This document shows positions 27,423 through 37,527 of a stretch of 64,000 nucleotides of DNA, piece by piece; the first letter of the stretch is position 1; every line of letters starts with the position of its first letter. The stretch comes from Saprospiraceae bacterium (lineage in GTDB: Bacteria; Bacteroidota; Bacteroidia; Chitinophagales; Saprospiraceae). The stretch is taken from contig JADJLN010000004.1 of assembly GCA_016710115.1 (NCBI GenBank), forward strand, positions 307,857 to 371,856, given 5' to 3'. The translations under genes were made by a program, and so were the position numbers. The notes under the pieces were generated by a model. That model was not told the origin of the DNA and searched no databases. It saw only the letters and a program-made list of their open reading frames with translations.

Positions 27423-28144
27423 ATGGCAGAGGTAATTCAAGACAGTCAGCCTGAAGTGAAGGAGAAGGAACCATTTTTTGGAAAAGTAGAGCGAAGACTT
27501 CTTCTGGATCCAATCAATGACAACAATCCGGTCACTGTTCAGATTCTAGGTGTTTGTTCTGCGCTGGCAGTGACAACCTTGTTTATCCATCCATCATTAT
27601 GGCCGTCGCAGTCACTCTGGTGACAGCATTTTCCAATTTGTTCACGTCCATGTTGCGGACAACCATCCCCAAATCCATTCGGATGATTGTTCAGCTGGTC
27701 ATTATTGCCACCTTGGTGACTATTGTGGAACAATTTTTAAAGGCGGTAAATTTTCCCGTTTACAAACAGTTGTCCGTATTCATCGGCTTGATCATCACCA
27801 ATTGCATTGTGATGGGTCGACTGGAGGCCTATGCGATGGCCAACAAACCCTGGCGCTCCTTTGTCGATGGTATTGGGAACGGACTCGGTTATGGTCTTAT
27901 CCTCATCATAGTTGCAGTTTTTCGGGAACTGCTTGGGAAGGGAAGTCTCATGGCAGGCAGTCCCCTTGAAATGAAGATTATCGGTGCCTCCGATCTGTAC
28001 TGGATCAATACGGCGACAAATCCATGGTTCGGTTGGTATATGAATAACAACCTGATGGTGCTTTCTGTCGCTGCAATGTTTATTCTCGGCATTCTGATCT
28101 GGATCCAGAGAAGCCGCAATCCAAAGCTTGTCGATATCTCCTGA
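27423..28144 (+). CDS. nqrD: Na+-NQR subunit D, one frameshift
   Basis: A membrane subunit of about 240 residues with six helices, paired with NqrE around an iron-sulfur centre in the membrane. A one-base deletion near 27582 (a missing G) separates ILGVCSALAVTTL from VYPSIIMAVAVTLV; joined, they form the first helix and loop of NqrD, and the Cys in LGVCSALAV corresponds to one iron ligand. A second Cys is in GLIITNCIVMGRLEA. The N-terminus MAEVIQDSQPEVKEKEP is about 25 residues longer than in the shortest homologues. Position between nqrC and nqrE confirms identity. Confidence 0.93.
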
Positions 28145-28170
28145 TCTCTTCGTTACAATATTCGCGAATC

Positions 28171-28779
28171 ATGGAATTCATCAATGTATTTATCAAGTCG
28201 GCCTTTATCGAGAACATGATCCTGGCTTATTTCCTGGGAATGTGTTCATTTCTGGCCGTTTCCAAATCTGTTAAGACGGCGTTTGGACTTGGAATTGCTG
28301 TCATTTTTGTTCTTGGTATCACGATTCCAATCAACTGGGTGATCAGCACATATCTATTGGTTGACACGGGCATATTTGGAATGGACCTGACCTTCCTGCG
28401 TTTCATCCTCTTCATCGCAGTAATCGCATCTATGGTGCAATTGGTGGAGATGGTTGTCGAAAAAGTTTCACCTTCCTTATATAATTCACTCGGCATTTTT
28501 CTGCCGTTGATCACTGTTAACTGCGCCATTTTGGGTGGTTCACTTTTTATGGTAAGTCGGGAGTATACTTTTTCCAATTCTGTTGCTTTCGGCTTGGGAG
28601 GGGGATTCGGATGGTTCCTTGCGATTATTGCAATGGCGGCAATTCGCGAAAAAATGGCTTACTCCCATGTACCACCTGCTCTTCGAGGTTTGGGGATGGC
28701 TTTCATCCTGACAGGCCTGATGGGTATAGCGTTTATGAGTTTGATGGGTATTGATCCAGCCACGATGGCTGGCAAATAA
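28171..28779 (+). CDS. nqrE: Na+-NQR subunit E
   Basis: A 202-residue six-helix membrane subunit, the structural partner of NqrD. Typical segments are FIENMILAYFLGMCSFLAVS, with the first iron-ligand Cys, and GIFLPLITVNCAILGGSLFM with the second. The frame is intact. It lies 26 bases after nqrD and 18 bases before nqrF within the same operon. Confidence 0.96.
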   Translation: MEFINVFIKSAFIENMILAYFLGMCSFLAVSKSVKTAFGLGIAVIFVLGITIPINWVISTYLLVDTGIFGMDLTFLRFILFIAVIASMVQLVEMVVEKVSPSLYNSLGIFLPLITVNCAILGGSLFMVSREYTFSNSVAFGLGGGFGWFLAIIAMAAIREKMAYSHVPPALRGLGMAFILTGLMGIAFMSLMGIDPATMAGK

Positions 28780-28797
28780 GAATAAAACACATTATTC

Positions 28798-30120
28798 ATG
28801 TTCCTCTGGATAAGTTACGCGGTCATTGGTTATGCCGTATTCGTGTTTGGGGTAGTCATTCTCGCACTAGCGATGATGTTGATCTATGCTCAAAAGAAAT
28901 TGGTACCCCAAGGGGATATCAAGATTATCGTGAATGGCGATGAAGCCAATCCGCTGGTTGTCCAACCAGGTTCATCACTCTTGTCGGCGCTTTCCGAAAA
29001 GCAGATTTTCCTGCCTTCTGCATGCGGCGGCGGGGGTACCTGTGCCATGTGTGAATGTCATGTGGATGCTGGAGGGGGTGATATTCTTCCTACTGAATTG
29101 AATCACCTGACACGGAAAGAAGCTGCTGAAAACAAGCGCCTGGCATGCCAGGTAAAGGTGAGGTCTGACATGCACATTCGTATTCCGGAGGAGATCTTCG
29201 GGATCAAAAAATGGGAGTGTACCGTCGTTTCCAACTACAACGTCGCCAGCTTTATCAAGGAATTCGTCGTTCGTTTGCCGGAAGGAGAGACACTGGATTT
29301 CCAATCCGGAGGATATGTGCAGATCGACGTGCCGACAATCACAGTCAAATTCCAGGATATGGATATTGCGCCACATCCGAATGATCCTGCCGGTGTGGAC
29401 AAATTTCGCGATGAATGGGACAAATTCAAGCTCTGGCCCTTGCAAATGGTGAATGACGAGCCCCAGTTCAGAGCTTATTCCATGGCCAACCATCCAGCGG
29501 AAGGAAATATTGTCATGCTCAATATCCGCATCGCGACACCACCCTGGGACCGTGACAAGAATACCTGGAAAGCAGTCAATCCAGGTGTATGTTCCAGCTA
29601 TGTATTCGGATGCAAGCCGGGTGATAAAGTGACGATTTCAGGCCCCTATGGCGAGTTCTTTATCAAGCCAACCAAAAAGGAAATGGTCTACATCGGTGGA
29701 GGAGCGGGAATGGCACCACTGCGCTCACATCTCTTCCATCTGTTTCATACCATGAAAACGAGAGACAGAAAGGTGTCATTCTGGTATGGTGGACGATCCA
29801 GACGTGAGCTGTTTTATACCGATCAGTTCAGAAAGATCGAACAGGAGTTTGATAACTTCCGGTACCATATTGCTCTGTCCGAGCCATTACCAGAGGACAA
29901 CTGGGTGGTTGCAAAGGATATAGAGGATCGGCAGGGAGATGGTTTTACCGGTTTTATCCATCAGGTTCTGTATGAGAACTATCTGAAGAACCACCCCGAA
30001 CCCGAAGAGATCGAGTACTACTTCTGCGGCCCTCCGATGATGAATGCGGCAGTGATCAAATTGCTGGATGATCTCGGCGTTCCGGAGGACAATATCTCCT
30101 TTGACGATTTTGGCGGATAA
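28798..30120 (+). CDS. nqrF: Na+-NQR subunit F (NADH-oxidising, FAD and 2Fe-2S)
   Basis: A 440-residue electron-input subunit. An N-terminal membrane helix is followed by a ferredoxin-like 2Fe-2S domain with the ligands in SACGGGGTCAMCECH and the fourth Cys in RLACQVKV. A FAD-binding domain follows with RAYSMANHP, then a NADH-binding domain with YIGGGAGMAPLRSHLF and the terminal EYYFCGPPMM. It takes hydride from NADH and passes electrons to the other subunits. It is the last gene of the operon, and a strong terminator follows 21 bases after the stop. The frame is intact. Confidence 0.97.
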   Translation: MFLWISYAVIGYAVFVFGVVILALAMMLIYAQKKLVPQGDIKIIVNGDEANPLVVQPGSSLLSALSEKQIFLPSACGGGGTCAMCECHVDAGGGDILPTELNHLTRKEAAENKRLACQVKVRSDMHIRIPEEIFGIKKWECTVVSNYNVASFIKEFVVRLPEGETLDFQSGGYVQIDVPTITVKFQDMDIAPHPNDPAGVDKFRDEWDKFKLWPLQMVNDEPQFRAYSMANHPAEGNIVMLNIRIATPPWDRDKNTWKAVNPGVCSSYVFGCKPGDKVTISGPYGEFFIKPTKKEMVYIGGGAGMAPLRSHLFHLFHTMKTRDRKVSFWYGGRSRRELFYTDQFRKIEQEFDNFRYHIALSEPLPEDNWVVAKDIEDRQGDGFTGFIHQVLYENYLKNHPEPEEIEYYFCGPPMMNAAVIKLLDDLGVPEDNISFDDFGG

Positions 30121-30140
30121 GCTATTTCGCACGATGAAGG

Positions 30141-30173
30141 AAAGGCGCAGTCAGAAGATTGCGCCTTTTTTTT
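30141..30173 (+). terminator. Terminator of the nqr operon
   Basis: AAAGGCGCA (30141-30149) pairs with TGCGCCTTT (30160-30168) and a run of eight T overlaps the end of the stem. Confidence 0.85.
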
Positions 30174-30239
30174 ACGCCAACCTCCTTGAACCCTGTATTT
30201 TTACAATTCCGTCAATCGATCTGGCGAAAATCACGTCCT

Positions 30240-32380
30240 ATGGGTACTCCTAAACGCACGCTTGTTACGTCTGCTTTGCCTTATGCGAATGGGCCGTTGC
30301 ATATCGGCCACCTTGCTGGTGCCTATCTGAATGCAGATATCTATGTTCGCTGGTTGCGCGGTTGGGGTGAAGAAGTTCTTTTTTGTGTGCGGTTCAGATG
30401 AGCATGGTGCTGCAATTACAGTTCGCGCTTTAAAGGAAGGATTGACGCCAGCGAAATTGTCGATAAATACCACGAACTGTTTCAATCGACCTTTAATTCC
30501 ATCGGCATTTCATTTGATGTTTATGATCGCACTTCTTCAGAACTGCACCACCAGACGTCACAGGATTTCTTTCGGAAACTGTATCAGGATGGTGCATTTA
30601 TTGAACGCGAATCAGAGCAGTATTATGATGAAGAAGCTCAGAGTTTCCTTGCAGACAGATATATCATGGGCACCTGTCCACGATGTGCAAACCCCGATGC
30701 CTATGGAGATCAATGCGAGCGGTGCGGATCTTCCCTCAGTCCGACAGAATTAATTGAGCCAAGATCTACGTTGAGTGGTAGCAAACCAGTCATGCGGACT
30801 ACGCATCATTGGTATTTGCCATTGGAAAATCATGAAGCCTGGCTTCGTGATTGGATTACTTCAGGCACCCTGGATGGAGTCACTCATCATGATCCGGGAA
30901 CCTGGAAAAATCATGTGATCGGTCAGTGTAAGTCCTGGTTAGACGGGGGGCTGCAACCCCGGGCAATGACCCGCGATCTGGATTGGGGGGTGGATGTCCC
31001 CCCGGAAATTCCCGGTTCTGAAGGGAAGAAACTGTACGTGTGGATGGATGCTCCCATCGGATATATCTCCGCAACCCGCAAATGGGCAGAAACTCATGGA
31101 AGGAATTGGGAAACCCGGTGGAAGGATCCGGAAACAGCACTGATTCACTTCATCGGGAAAGACAATATTGTGTTTCATTGTTCGATCTTTCCTGCCATCC
31201 TGAAAGCGCATGGCGGGTTCAACCTGCCGGTCAATGTACCGGCCAACCAGTTCATGAATCTGGAAGGCAACAAGATCTCAACTTCCCGGAACTGGGCCGT
31301 GTGGGTAGATGAATTTGTTCGTGATTTTCCAGGTCTGCAGGATTCCCTTCGGTATAATATGATCCGCAATATGCCGGAACAACGGGACAGTGAGTTTACA
31401 TGGAAAAACTTCCAGAGACACACAATAGTGAATTGGTGAATAACCTGGCCAATTTTATCAATCGCGTTCTGGTACTCACGCGCAAATTCTATGATGGGAT
31501 TGTCCCCGAAGTGAATATGTCGAACAAATTTCAGGATCCGGAAGGTCGAATCGTCACGATTTCGGACAGCCTTGGCTGGCTTGAAGGCCAGATCGTACAA
31601 ATTGACACGGCTATTCGACAGTTTTCTTTTCGTGAAGCGATGCAGCTTGTCATGGAGGTTTCCTCTGCAGGGAATCAGATTTTGCAGATCAATGAGCCCT
31701 GGAAGCAAATCAAGACGGATCCGGAAGCGGTCAAACCAGTGATGTTCATCAGTCTCCAGATCGTCGACCTGATCTCCCGTGTGATTCGGCCATTCTTGCC
31801 CTTTACTGCAGATCGGCTGGATGTCTTTCTGGAATGGGAAACGACACCGGAACAGGGGAGGATACAGGAAATGTTGGAATCTCTGCGGCAAAAGGAACCG
31901 CTTCTCAAACCCGGGCATGTGATCGGTGAGCCCGGTCATTTATTTGATCGCATCCCGGATGAAATTATCGATCTCCAGATTGCGCGATTGCATGCCAGCA
32001 ATTCAACCACAGTTTCAACTGTTCCCGAACAACCGGATTTTATTGCTCCGAAGACGGAAATACAATACGAACAGTTTGCCGGGATGGACCTTCGGTCTGG
32101 GGTCATAGTGGCAGCTGAAAAAGTACCGAAAGCTGATCGCCTGTTAAAACTGGCAGTGGATGTCGGGTTTGAACAGAGAACCATTGTTTCGGGTATTGCC
32201 GAGTATTTTCAGCCGGATGAGATCATCGGTCAACAGGTGGTCGTGCTGGTTAATCTGGCTCCGAGGACGCTGAAAGGAATCGAATCTCAGGGGATGATCC
32301 TGATGGCCTCAGGCCCCGATGGGACACTCTATTTCATTCAGCCAGGCCAACCTGTTCCTGCGGGTTGTGTGATCAACTAA
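30240..32380 (+). CDS. metG: Methionyl-tRNA synthetase, frame broken three times
   Basis: Charges tRNA-Met with methionine in the cytoplasm. Corrected length is about 713 residues. The class I HIGH motif is in NGPLHIGHLAGAY, the KMSKS equivalent is KISTSR, and a zinc knuckle is formed by CPRCANPDAYGDQCERC. The C-terminal 105 residues are the OB-fold tRNA-binding domain (FAGMDLRSGVIVAAEKVPKA). Indels are inferred near 30380 (extra T, VLFVCGSDEHG), 30458 (missing A, TPAKIVDKYHELF) and 31412 (missing G, WKNFQETHNSELVNNLA). ATG 30240 (MGTPKRTLVTSALPYANG) is the natural start. The gene is essential, so the breaks should be sequence errors. Confidence 0.95.
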
Positions 32381-32391
32381 GGCCGACGTAT

Positions 32392-34188
32392 ATGGCTATA
32401 TCTTCACAAACGATCCGCTGGACAACAGGAATTCTTTCCTTGCTGGCAGTTGCCCTGGCCGGCTGGAAGATGATGAATTCCCCCCTATGGGGGTATTGGC
32501 CATTGCCACTGCTTCTGGGGGCATGGTTGTTTCTCCTTGCGCTTATCGTCCCCCGGATCTGGAAAACCGGCCAACCGAACTGGCACTTTCATTTGGCAAC
32601 TGGCACAGGGATATTGCTCTGGCTGGGATTTCCCGATATGCCTTTTGCCCCGCTGCTGTTTATTGCGTTCATCCCCTTGCTCTGGATTGAGGAGGCACTG
32701 ATAGGAACTGCCAGATCGGGGCGAACGCTCGCTTTTTATACTTTTCACGCCTTCTTTCTGTGGAATGTACTGAGCACTTTCTGGGTGACAAATACAGCCT
32801 TCTTTGCGGGCATTTTTGCAAATGTGGTCAATGCCGGGTTGATGGTAATTCCCATACTTGGTTACCATCTTTTGCGACGGACTATCGGTGACCGGTTCAG
32901 ATGGATGTCCCTGATCGCATTCTGGATGATGTTCGAATGGACACACCTGCATTGGGATCTGACCTGGCCTTTTCTCAGCCTTGGCAACGCCTGGGCTGAA
33001 TGGCCAGCTTGCATTCAGTGGTATTCCTATACGGGTGGGTTTGGAGGGACTTTGTGGATATTGCTCGGGAATGTCCTCATCTTCTCCCTGTTTCATCAAT
33101 TTCGGTTAAGCAAGAGAATGCCTGCCCTGAAACAGTGGTTGCCACTGGCGAGTTGATCGTCATTCCGTTTGTGATATCGATTCTGATGTATGTCAGTTAT
33201 AACCCCAAAGGCCAGAGATAGAGGTAGCTGTTGTTCAGCCGAACTTTGAACCACACTACGAGAAGTTTGAAATTCCGCAACAGGAACAATACCGGCGAAT
33301 TCGCAGTCTGGCCAGGTCCGTACTCACGCAGGACACCCGCTACCTGGTTTTTCCTGAAACATCCTTTGGAAATTTTGATCTCGATCGCCTTGATGAACAA
33401 CCAATCATACGTGACTTGAGTGCATTGCTGGATACATTTCCCGGATGCGCATTAATCACGGGTCTTGACCCGTATCGCTTTTTGGGTCCCGGTGAAAAGA
33501 GTCCGGCCAGACGGCCCTATCTGGGTTCAGGACGAGATACTGTGTGGTGGGAGGCATACAATCTGGCAGCGCAGTTGCAAACGGACCATGAAACCCAAAT
33601 CTATATCAAAGGTAAGCTGGTGCCCGGAGCCGAGATTTTCCCTTTCGGAAATGGTTGTTTTTTATGGAACCTCTTGTCGATCAACTGGGTGGATCACTGG
33701 AAGGGTTGAGGCGATCCGAACAACGGGCAGCGTTTCAAAGTGGAACCATGAGCATCGGTCCGGTGATTTGCTATGAATCCGTTTTTGGGGAGTATTGTGG
33801 AGGATATATTCTGAAGGGTGCGCAGGCCCTTGCAATTATCACGAATGACGGGTGGTGGGATGATACACCTGGTCACCGCCAACATTTGCGGTTTGGTGCA
33901 CTGCGTGCGATCGAAACTCGACGAGACATCATCCGATCGGCCAATACAGGTATTTCCTGCCTGATTGATCAGCGCGGGGACATTCATCAACCGATGGCGT
34001 ATGGTGAAACGGGCGCTTTTCGGGGTAAAATCCGGCTCAATCAGGAAATCACGTTTTACACGCGCTGGGGAGATTTACTTGCCCGGGTCGCCCTGTTCCT
34101 GACAGTTGTATTTATTGCCTACGGAAGTGTTTCAGCGCTGAAAAAAGGTCATCTCATCTTAGGGCGACGGCGTTTTCCACCTGCCTGA
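32392..34188 (+). CDS. lnt: Apolipoprotein N-acyltransferase, frame broken three times
   Basis: An inner-membrane enzyme that adds the third acyl chain to lipoproteins. The first ~270 residues have several membrane helices, followed by a carbon-nitrogen hydrolase domain. The catalytic residues are visible: Glu in VFPETSFGNF, Lys in KGKLVPGAEIF and Cys in PVICYESVF. One-base deletions are inferred near 33151 (LPLA joins ELIVIPF), 33213 (NPKG joins PEIEVAVVQPNF) and 33650 (FPFG joins KWLFFMEPL). Corrected length is about 599 residues, longer than the ~510 of E. coli but within the range for this phylum. Its 3' end overlaps the converging TPR gene by 40 bases. Confidence 0.92.
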
Positions 34189-34751
34189 AATCCCTGCATG
34201 CCGCTGCGCATTCCCGCTTTGGCCATCCCTCTGTTGCCCAACGCTTTTTCATAATCCCTGATCTGTTCCTTCATGGCGGGTTCAGTCACCTTGAATTCTT
34301 TGACCTTTCTGAAATGAGCCATGGCACCTGTCCAATTGTTGCGGGTCGCAGCAATATTGGAAAGTTGCATGTAGATCATCGCCCGTTCATTGTCGGAAGG
34401 CAAGCCCGTTTCATCAGCTTTCAACATCAGTGGCTCGGCAAGGTCATATTGTTTGCGATGCATGGCCAATGTCCCCTTGATGAGGTAATAGTAGGCTCTG
34501 TTGGGTTTGTAAAGCAGTTGAGGAAAGAAGGTTAACGCCAGACGTTTATCTGTACCGTCAAAATCCATTTTCTGCATCAATTCTGCCGCCGACTGGATCG
34601 TGCCGAGAAGCAGGTATCCGACCAGTAGAACAAAACCGATCAGGACAAAGAAGATGCCGTACCAGATGCCGAGTGTAGCCCAGAGGGCAATACCTCCACC
34701 CAACAAAGCAACAATCAGGGCAAATCGTAGATATGGATTGATGGTGATCAT
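34149..34751 (-). CDS. Membrane protein with TPR-like helices
   Basis: A 200-residue protein of unknown function. Two adjacent hydrophobic segments lie at residues 9-50 (FALIVALLGGGIALW, IFFVLIGFVLLVGYLLLG). They are followed by helical repeats resembling TPR (YYLIKGTLAMHRKQYDLAEP, IYMQLSNIAATRNNWTGAMA) and a basic, glycine-rich tail (GGKRRRPKMR). The repeats should face the cytoplasm if the basic tail does. A -7 box lies 19 bases upstream. Its end overlaps the end of lnt by 40 bases, an unusually long convergent overlap. No operon partner is apparent. Confidence 0.75.
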   Translation of the reverse strand: MITINPYLRFALIVALLGGGIALWATLGIWYGIFFVLIGFVLLVGYLLLGTIQSAAELMQKMDFDGTDKRLALTFFPQLLYKPNRAYYYLIKGTLAMHRKQYDLAEPLMLKADETGLPSDNERAMIYMQLSNIAATRNNWTGAMAHFRKVKEFKVTEPAMKEQIRDYEKALGNRGMAKAGMRSGMQGFQAGGKRRRPKMR

Positions 34752-34770
34752 GATTCTCTTGTTTGTGGAG

Positions 34771-34778
34771 CAAATTTA
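34771..34778 (-). promoter_or_regulatory. Promoter -7 element of the TPR membrane protein
   Basis: On the minus strand this reads TAAATTTG, a full match to TAnnTTTG, 19 bases before the start codon. No TTG is found at the expected spacing upstream. Confidence 0.45.
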
Positions 34779-35462
34779 CACGGACTTTAGGTATGCCGTA
34801 TCCTGAACCAGAACGCGATTGCCTTCAATCGTCAGGGCACCGGCCGCAGGGAATGCCGATTTGAAAATGTCTCTCGAATATCGATCTGTTTCAGCTTGAT
34901 CTGCCGCACTGCGATACAGTCGGTTTGAGATCAACAATCCATCCGGATGCAGGCTTTCTTTCAGCATGTCCAGACATGCTCTGGATGAGAAGAAGGAGGG
35001 AATCACATCATCGTAAAAAATATCTACCAGGATCAGGTCAAACAGCTCGTCGTTGTAGGTTTGCAGAAAGATCTCCGCATCTGCTGCAAAGGTCATTACC
35101 GGTGCTTCTATCCTGGACAGCGTATATTTTTCGGCCAGGTAAATGATGGCCTCATCCCATTCCACAGCGGTATACTCACCATGGAAATGATGACATTCTT
35201 CCAGGATCTGAATGACGGAACCAAGCCCAAGCCCAAGAACAAGTACCCGTTTTCCAGGAAGTCGTTTCAGGTCAACACGTAAAAATGCTTCAGAAAAATT
35301 GGTATACAGGTCTTCGAAAGAATAGATTGCTTTATCCGCATAGAGCTGTATCCTTCCACGGGTCAGGCAAACCGTGAGTGATTCATGGTAATCAGATGAC
35401 AGGTGCTCCAGTTCAATTTCTGTCACATAACTGAGCAGGCGCTTCCATCCCGGGATGAGCAT
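34776..35462 (-). CDS. Spermidine-synthase-like SAM-dependent methyltransferase fold protein
   Basis: 228 residues with the Rossmann-like core of the spermidine synthase/methyltransferase superfamily: the glycine-rich loop VLVLGLGLGSV, the acidic residue after strand 2 in AVEWDEAII, and LILVDIFYDDVIPSFF after strand 4. The aminopropyltransferase acid motif is not clearly conserved, so polyamine synthesis should not be assumed. The ATG shares one base with the stop of the GlmU-like gene (TGATG), so the two are translationally coupled. The actual reaction is unknown. Confidence 0.75.
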   Translation of the reverse strand: MLIPGWKRLLSYVTEIELEHLSSDYHESLTVCLTRGRIQLYADKAIYSFEDLYTNFSEAFLRVDLKRLPGKRVLVLGLGLGSVIQILEECHHFHGEYTAVEWDEAIIYLAEKYTLSRIEAPVMTFAADAEIFLQTYNDELFDLILVDIFYDDVIPSFFSSRACLDMLKESLHPDGLLISNRLYRSAADQAETDRYSRDIFKSAFPAAGALTIEGNRVLVQDTAYLKSV

Positions 35463-36678
35463 CAGGATGGACTGGAGGTTTTTTCCCAGGCGCGGTACTC
35501 TGCAGATTCCTCAAATACATGGCGAAGGATAATGGTCTCATCCGGTGTCAGGGTACGGTTCCGTCTTTTCATGACCGCGGTCGCTGTCTCGATCACCTGC
35601 TCAAACTCAAAAGTCTTGAATCCGGCTGCACCACCCCATGAGAAGGAAGGGATGAAATTCCGAGGAAATCCGGTGCCAAAGATATTGGCCCCCACACCGA
35701 CGACAGTGCCTGTGTTGAACATGGTATTGATCCCGGTTTTGCTGTGGTCGCCCATCACCAGACCACAGAATTGCAATCCCGTTGCATCAAATCGTCCAGA
35801 ACCGTAATTCCATAGCCGGACTTCCTTATATGTATTTTTCATGTTGGACACATTGGTTTGGGCACCGAGGTTGCACCATTCTCCAATGATCGAGTTGCCC
35901 GGTAGCCATCATGTGCCTTGTTGGAGTACCCCAGGAGAATGCTTTCACTAATCTCTCCGCCCACTTTACACTGGGGACCAATGGTTGTTGCTCCATAAAT
36001 TCGTGTGCCCATCTTGACTACAGAACAAGTACAGAGTGCAACCGGGCCGCGGATCATGGCGCCCTCCATGAGGGTGGCCCCTTTGCCAACATAGATGGGT
36101 CCGTCCGTTGCGTTCAGATGGCACGACATCACCGTCGCTTCCGGTTCGATGAAGATCTGGTCGGGTCGGGTTGCAATGACATGATCCGGGATAGGAGCGG
36201 ATTCCCGATTCCGTGTCAACAGGGCAAAGTCAGCCGCGATGGCCTGCGCATTGAATTCGAACAAATGCCAGGGTCTGGTGATCATTGTCACGTCGGCAGG
36301 GTCTAATTCATATCCACGAAGATCTCCGATATCATCGTTGTTGAGCAGCTTGTCAAACTGAGCCCGTTCGAGACGAGCGGCGATCAACTCGTCATGCAGG
36401 AGAAGCGCTTCACCTGGATCCAGCTGGCGAACAAGTCGGACAAGGGTATCTGCAGGCAAAACGGCTCCGTTCACCAGATAGTTATCATCGGCTATCTGGA
36501 TGGGGTACTTGTCAGTCAAATATTCCTGGGTGACGTATGACGCTTTTGCATCCAGCTGTAGTGTCCACTTTTCCCGTAACCGGAGAATACCGCACCGCAG
36601 TTCAGCTGCTGGCCGTGTGTAGGTAAGGGGCAATAACTGACGCCATTCATCAGTGTCGAAGAGGATGAGGTTTCGCAT
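35462..36678 (-). CDS. GlmU family sugar nucleotidyltransferase/left-handed beta-helix protein, one frameshift
   Basis: Corrected length about 405 residues. The N-terminal half (MRNLILFDTDEWRQLLPLTYTRPAAELR) matches the alternative GlmU-like family of Bacteroidota rather than classical GlmU; the GxGTRM pyrophosphorylase loop is not present. The C-terminal half is a left-handed beta-helix of hexapeptide repeats (IYVGKGATLMEGAMIRGPV, GVGANIFGTGF). A probable role is making UDP-N-acetylglucosamine or a related activated sugar. A one-base deletion near 35903 joins NKAHDGY to LGNSIIGEWCNLGAQTNVSN. It is the first gene of a two-gene unit with the methyltransferase-like protein. Confidence 0.82.
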
Positions 36679-36689
36679 GGGCTAAAAAT

Positions 36690-36723
36690 AAAAAAAACCC
36701 CTTTGCGGACACAAAGGGGTTTT
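36690..36723 (-). terminator. Terminator of rpmE2
   Basis: A perfect 12-bp stem, AAAACCCCTTTG with CAAAGGGGTTTT (36694-36705 and 36712-36723), is followed on the minus strand by a T tract. It lies between the rpmE2 stop and the GlmU-like gene. Confidence 0.88.
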
Positions 36724-36751
36724 GATATTGGTGGTCAGTTTCTTCACGAAA

Positions 36752-37012
36752 TTATTTCGCGAATTTGCTGTTTGCAAACTTCTTGTTGAACTTGTCGATC
36801 CGGCCTGCGGTATCCACAAATTTCATTTTTCCAGTGAAGAATGGGTGAGAGCGGTTTGAAATTTCCAGTTTAACGAGTGGATATTCCTTTCCATCTTCCC
36901 ATGTAATGGAATCTTTGGTCGCCACGCAACTGCGGGTCAAAAAGGATTCATCTACAGAGAAATCCTTGAATACGACGAGCCGGTAGCTTTCCGGATGAGT
37001 ATCTTTTTTCAT
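36752..37012 (-). CDS. rpmE2: 50S ribosomal protein L31, type B
   Basis: An 86-residue large-subunit protein. KKDTHPESYRLVVFKD and SHPFFTGKMKFVDTAGR are family hallmarks. Its only Cys (in RSCVATKD) is not part of a CxxC pair, so it is the zinc-independent form (type B). It has a full consensus promoter and a strong terminator, so it is a monocistronic unit. Confidence 0.95.
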   Translation of the reverse strand: MKKDTHPESYRLVVFKDFSVDESFLTRSCVATKDSITWEDGKEYPLVKLEISNRSHPFFTGKMKFVDTAGRIDKFNKKFANSKFAK

Positions 37013-37044
37013 GATCTTTTAGGCTTGGATCTGCTTACGGTCGG

Positions 37045-37075
37045 CAAAGATAAGCGTCTTTTGCCGAAGAACCAA
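37045..37075 (-). promoter_or_regulatory. Promoter of rpmE2
   Basis: On the minus strand TTG, a 20-base spacer and TATCTTTG match the Bacteroidota consensus without mismatch. The leader to the ATG is about 25-30 bases. Confidence 0.8.
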
Positions 37076-37096
37076 GTATCAATCATGCTATGAACG

Positions 37097-37459
37097 CTAA
37101 AAAAAAGGGAAGAATGCGTCACGAACATGGGTGACTGTCGCCGGGTTATCTGGAAATTCCAGTATGCCGATCAGATCAAATCGAAATTCTCCTTCCCACC
37201 CCTGAGCCATCAACCACTGTGTGGCTGCTTTCACCATATGATCCTGCTTGGTCGACGAGATGAATTCAACTGGGTACCCATACCGTCTGCTGCTTCTTGT
37301 TTTTACCTCGATGAATACGATCTGGTCGCCATCCCGGGCGATGATATCCAGCTCCTGCCGGCCACTGCGCCAGTTACGGGCAAGGATAGTATACCCCAAA
37401 CCGATCAGATGCCGGGCAGCCAGTTCCTCACCTCGCTGCCCAATAAGCGATTTCTTCAT
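37097..37459 (-). CDS. YraN family (UPF0102) nuclease-fold protein
   Basis: A 120-residue protein with a restriction-endonuclease-like fold: GQRGEELAARHLIGLGYTIL, then QELDIIARDGDQIVFIEVKTRSS, which holds the Asp and Glu-x-Lys of the PD-(D/E)xK motif. The family is widespread and suspected to act on Holliday junctions or damaged DNA, but its function is not established. It is divergent from the phosphosugar isomerase gene, with 68 bases between them. It ends 85 bases before the rpmE2 start. Confidence 0.88.
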   Translation of the reverse strand: MKKSLIGQRGEELAARHLIGLGYTILARNWRSGRQELDIIARDGDQIVFIEVKTRSSRRYGYPVEFISSTKQDHMVKAATQWLMAQGWEGEFRFDLIGILEFPDNPATVTHVRDAFFPFF

Positions 37460-37527
37460 GCGTTCAAGAGAAGTTGGTCCAAAGACTATGCGTAGTTTTG
37501 CCGATCATCGAAAATACGCGATTTGCC

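Noticed and set aside
34776..35462. Calling the methyltransferase-fold protein speE
   Set aside because: The fold is right but the acidic residues that bind the polyamine substrate cannot be recognised, and no polyamine gene is nearby.
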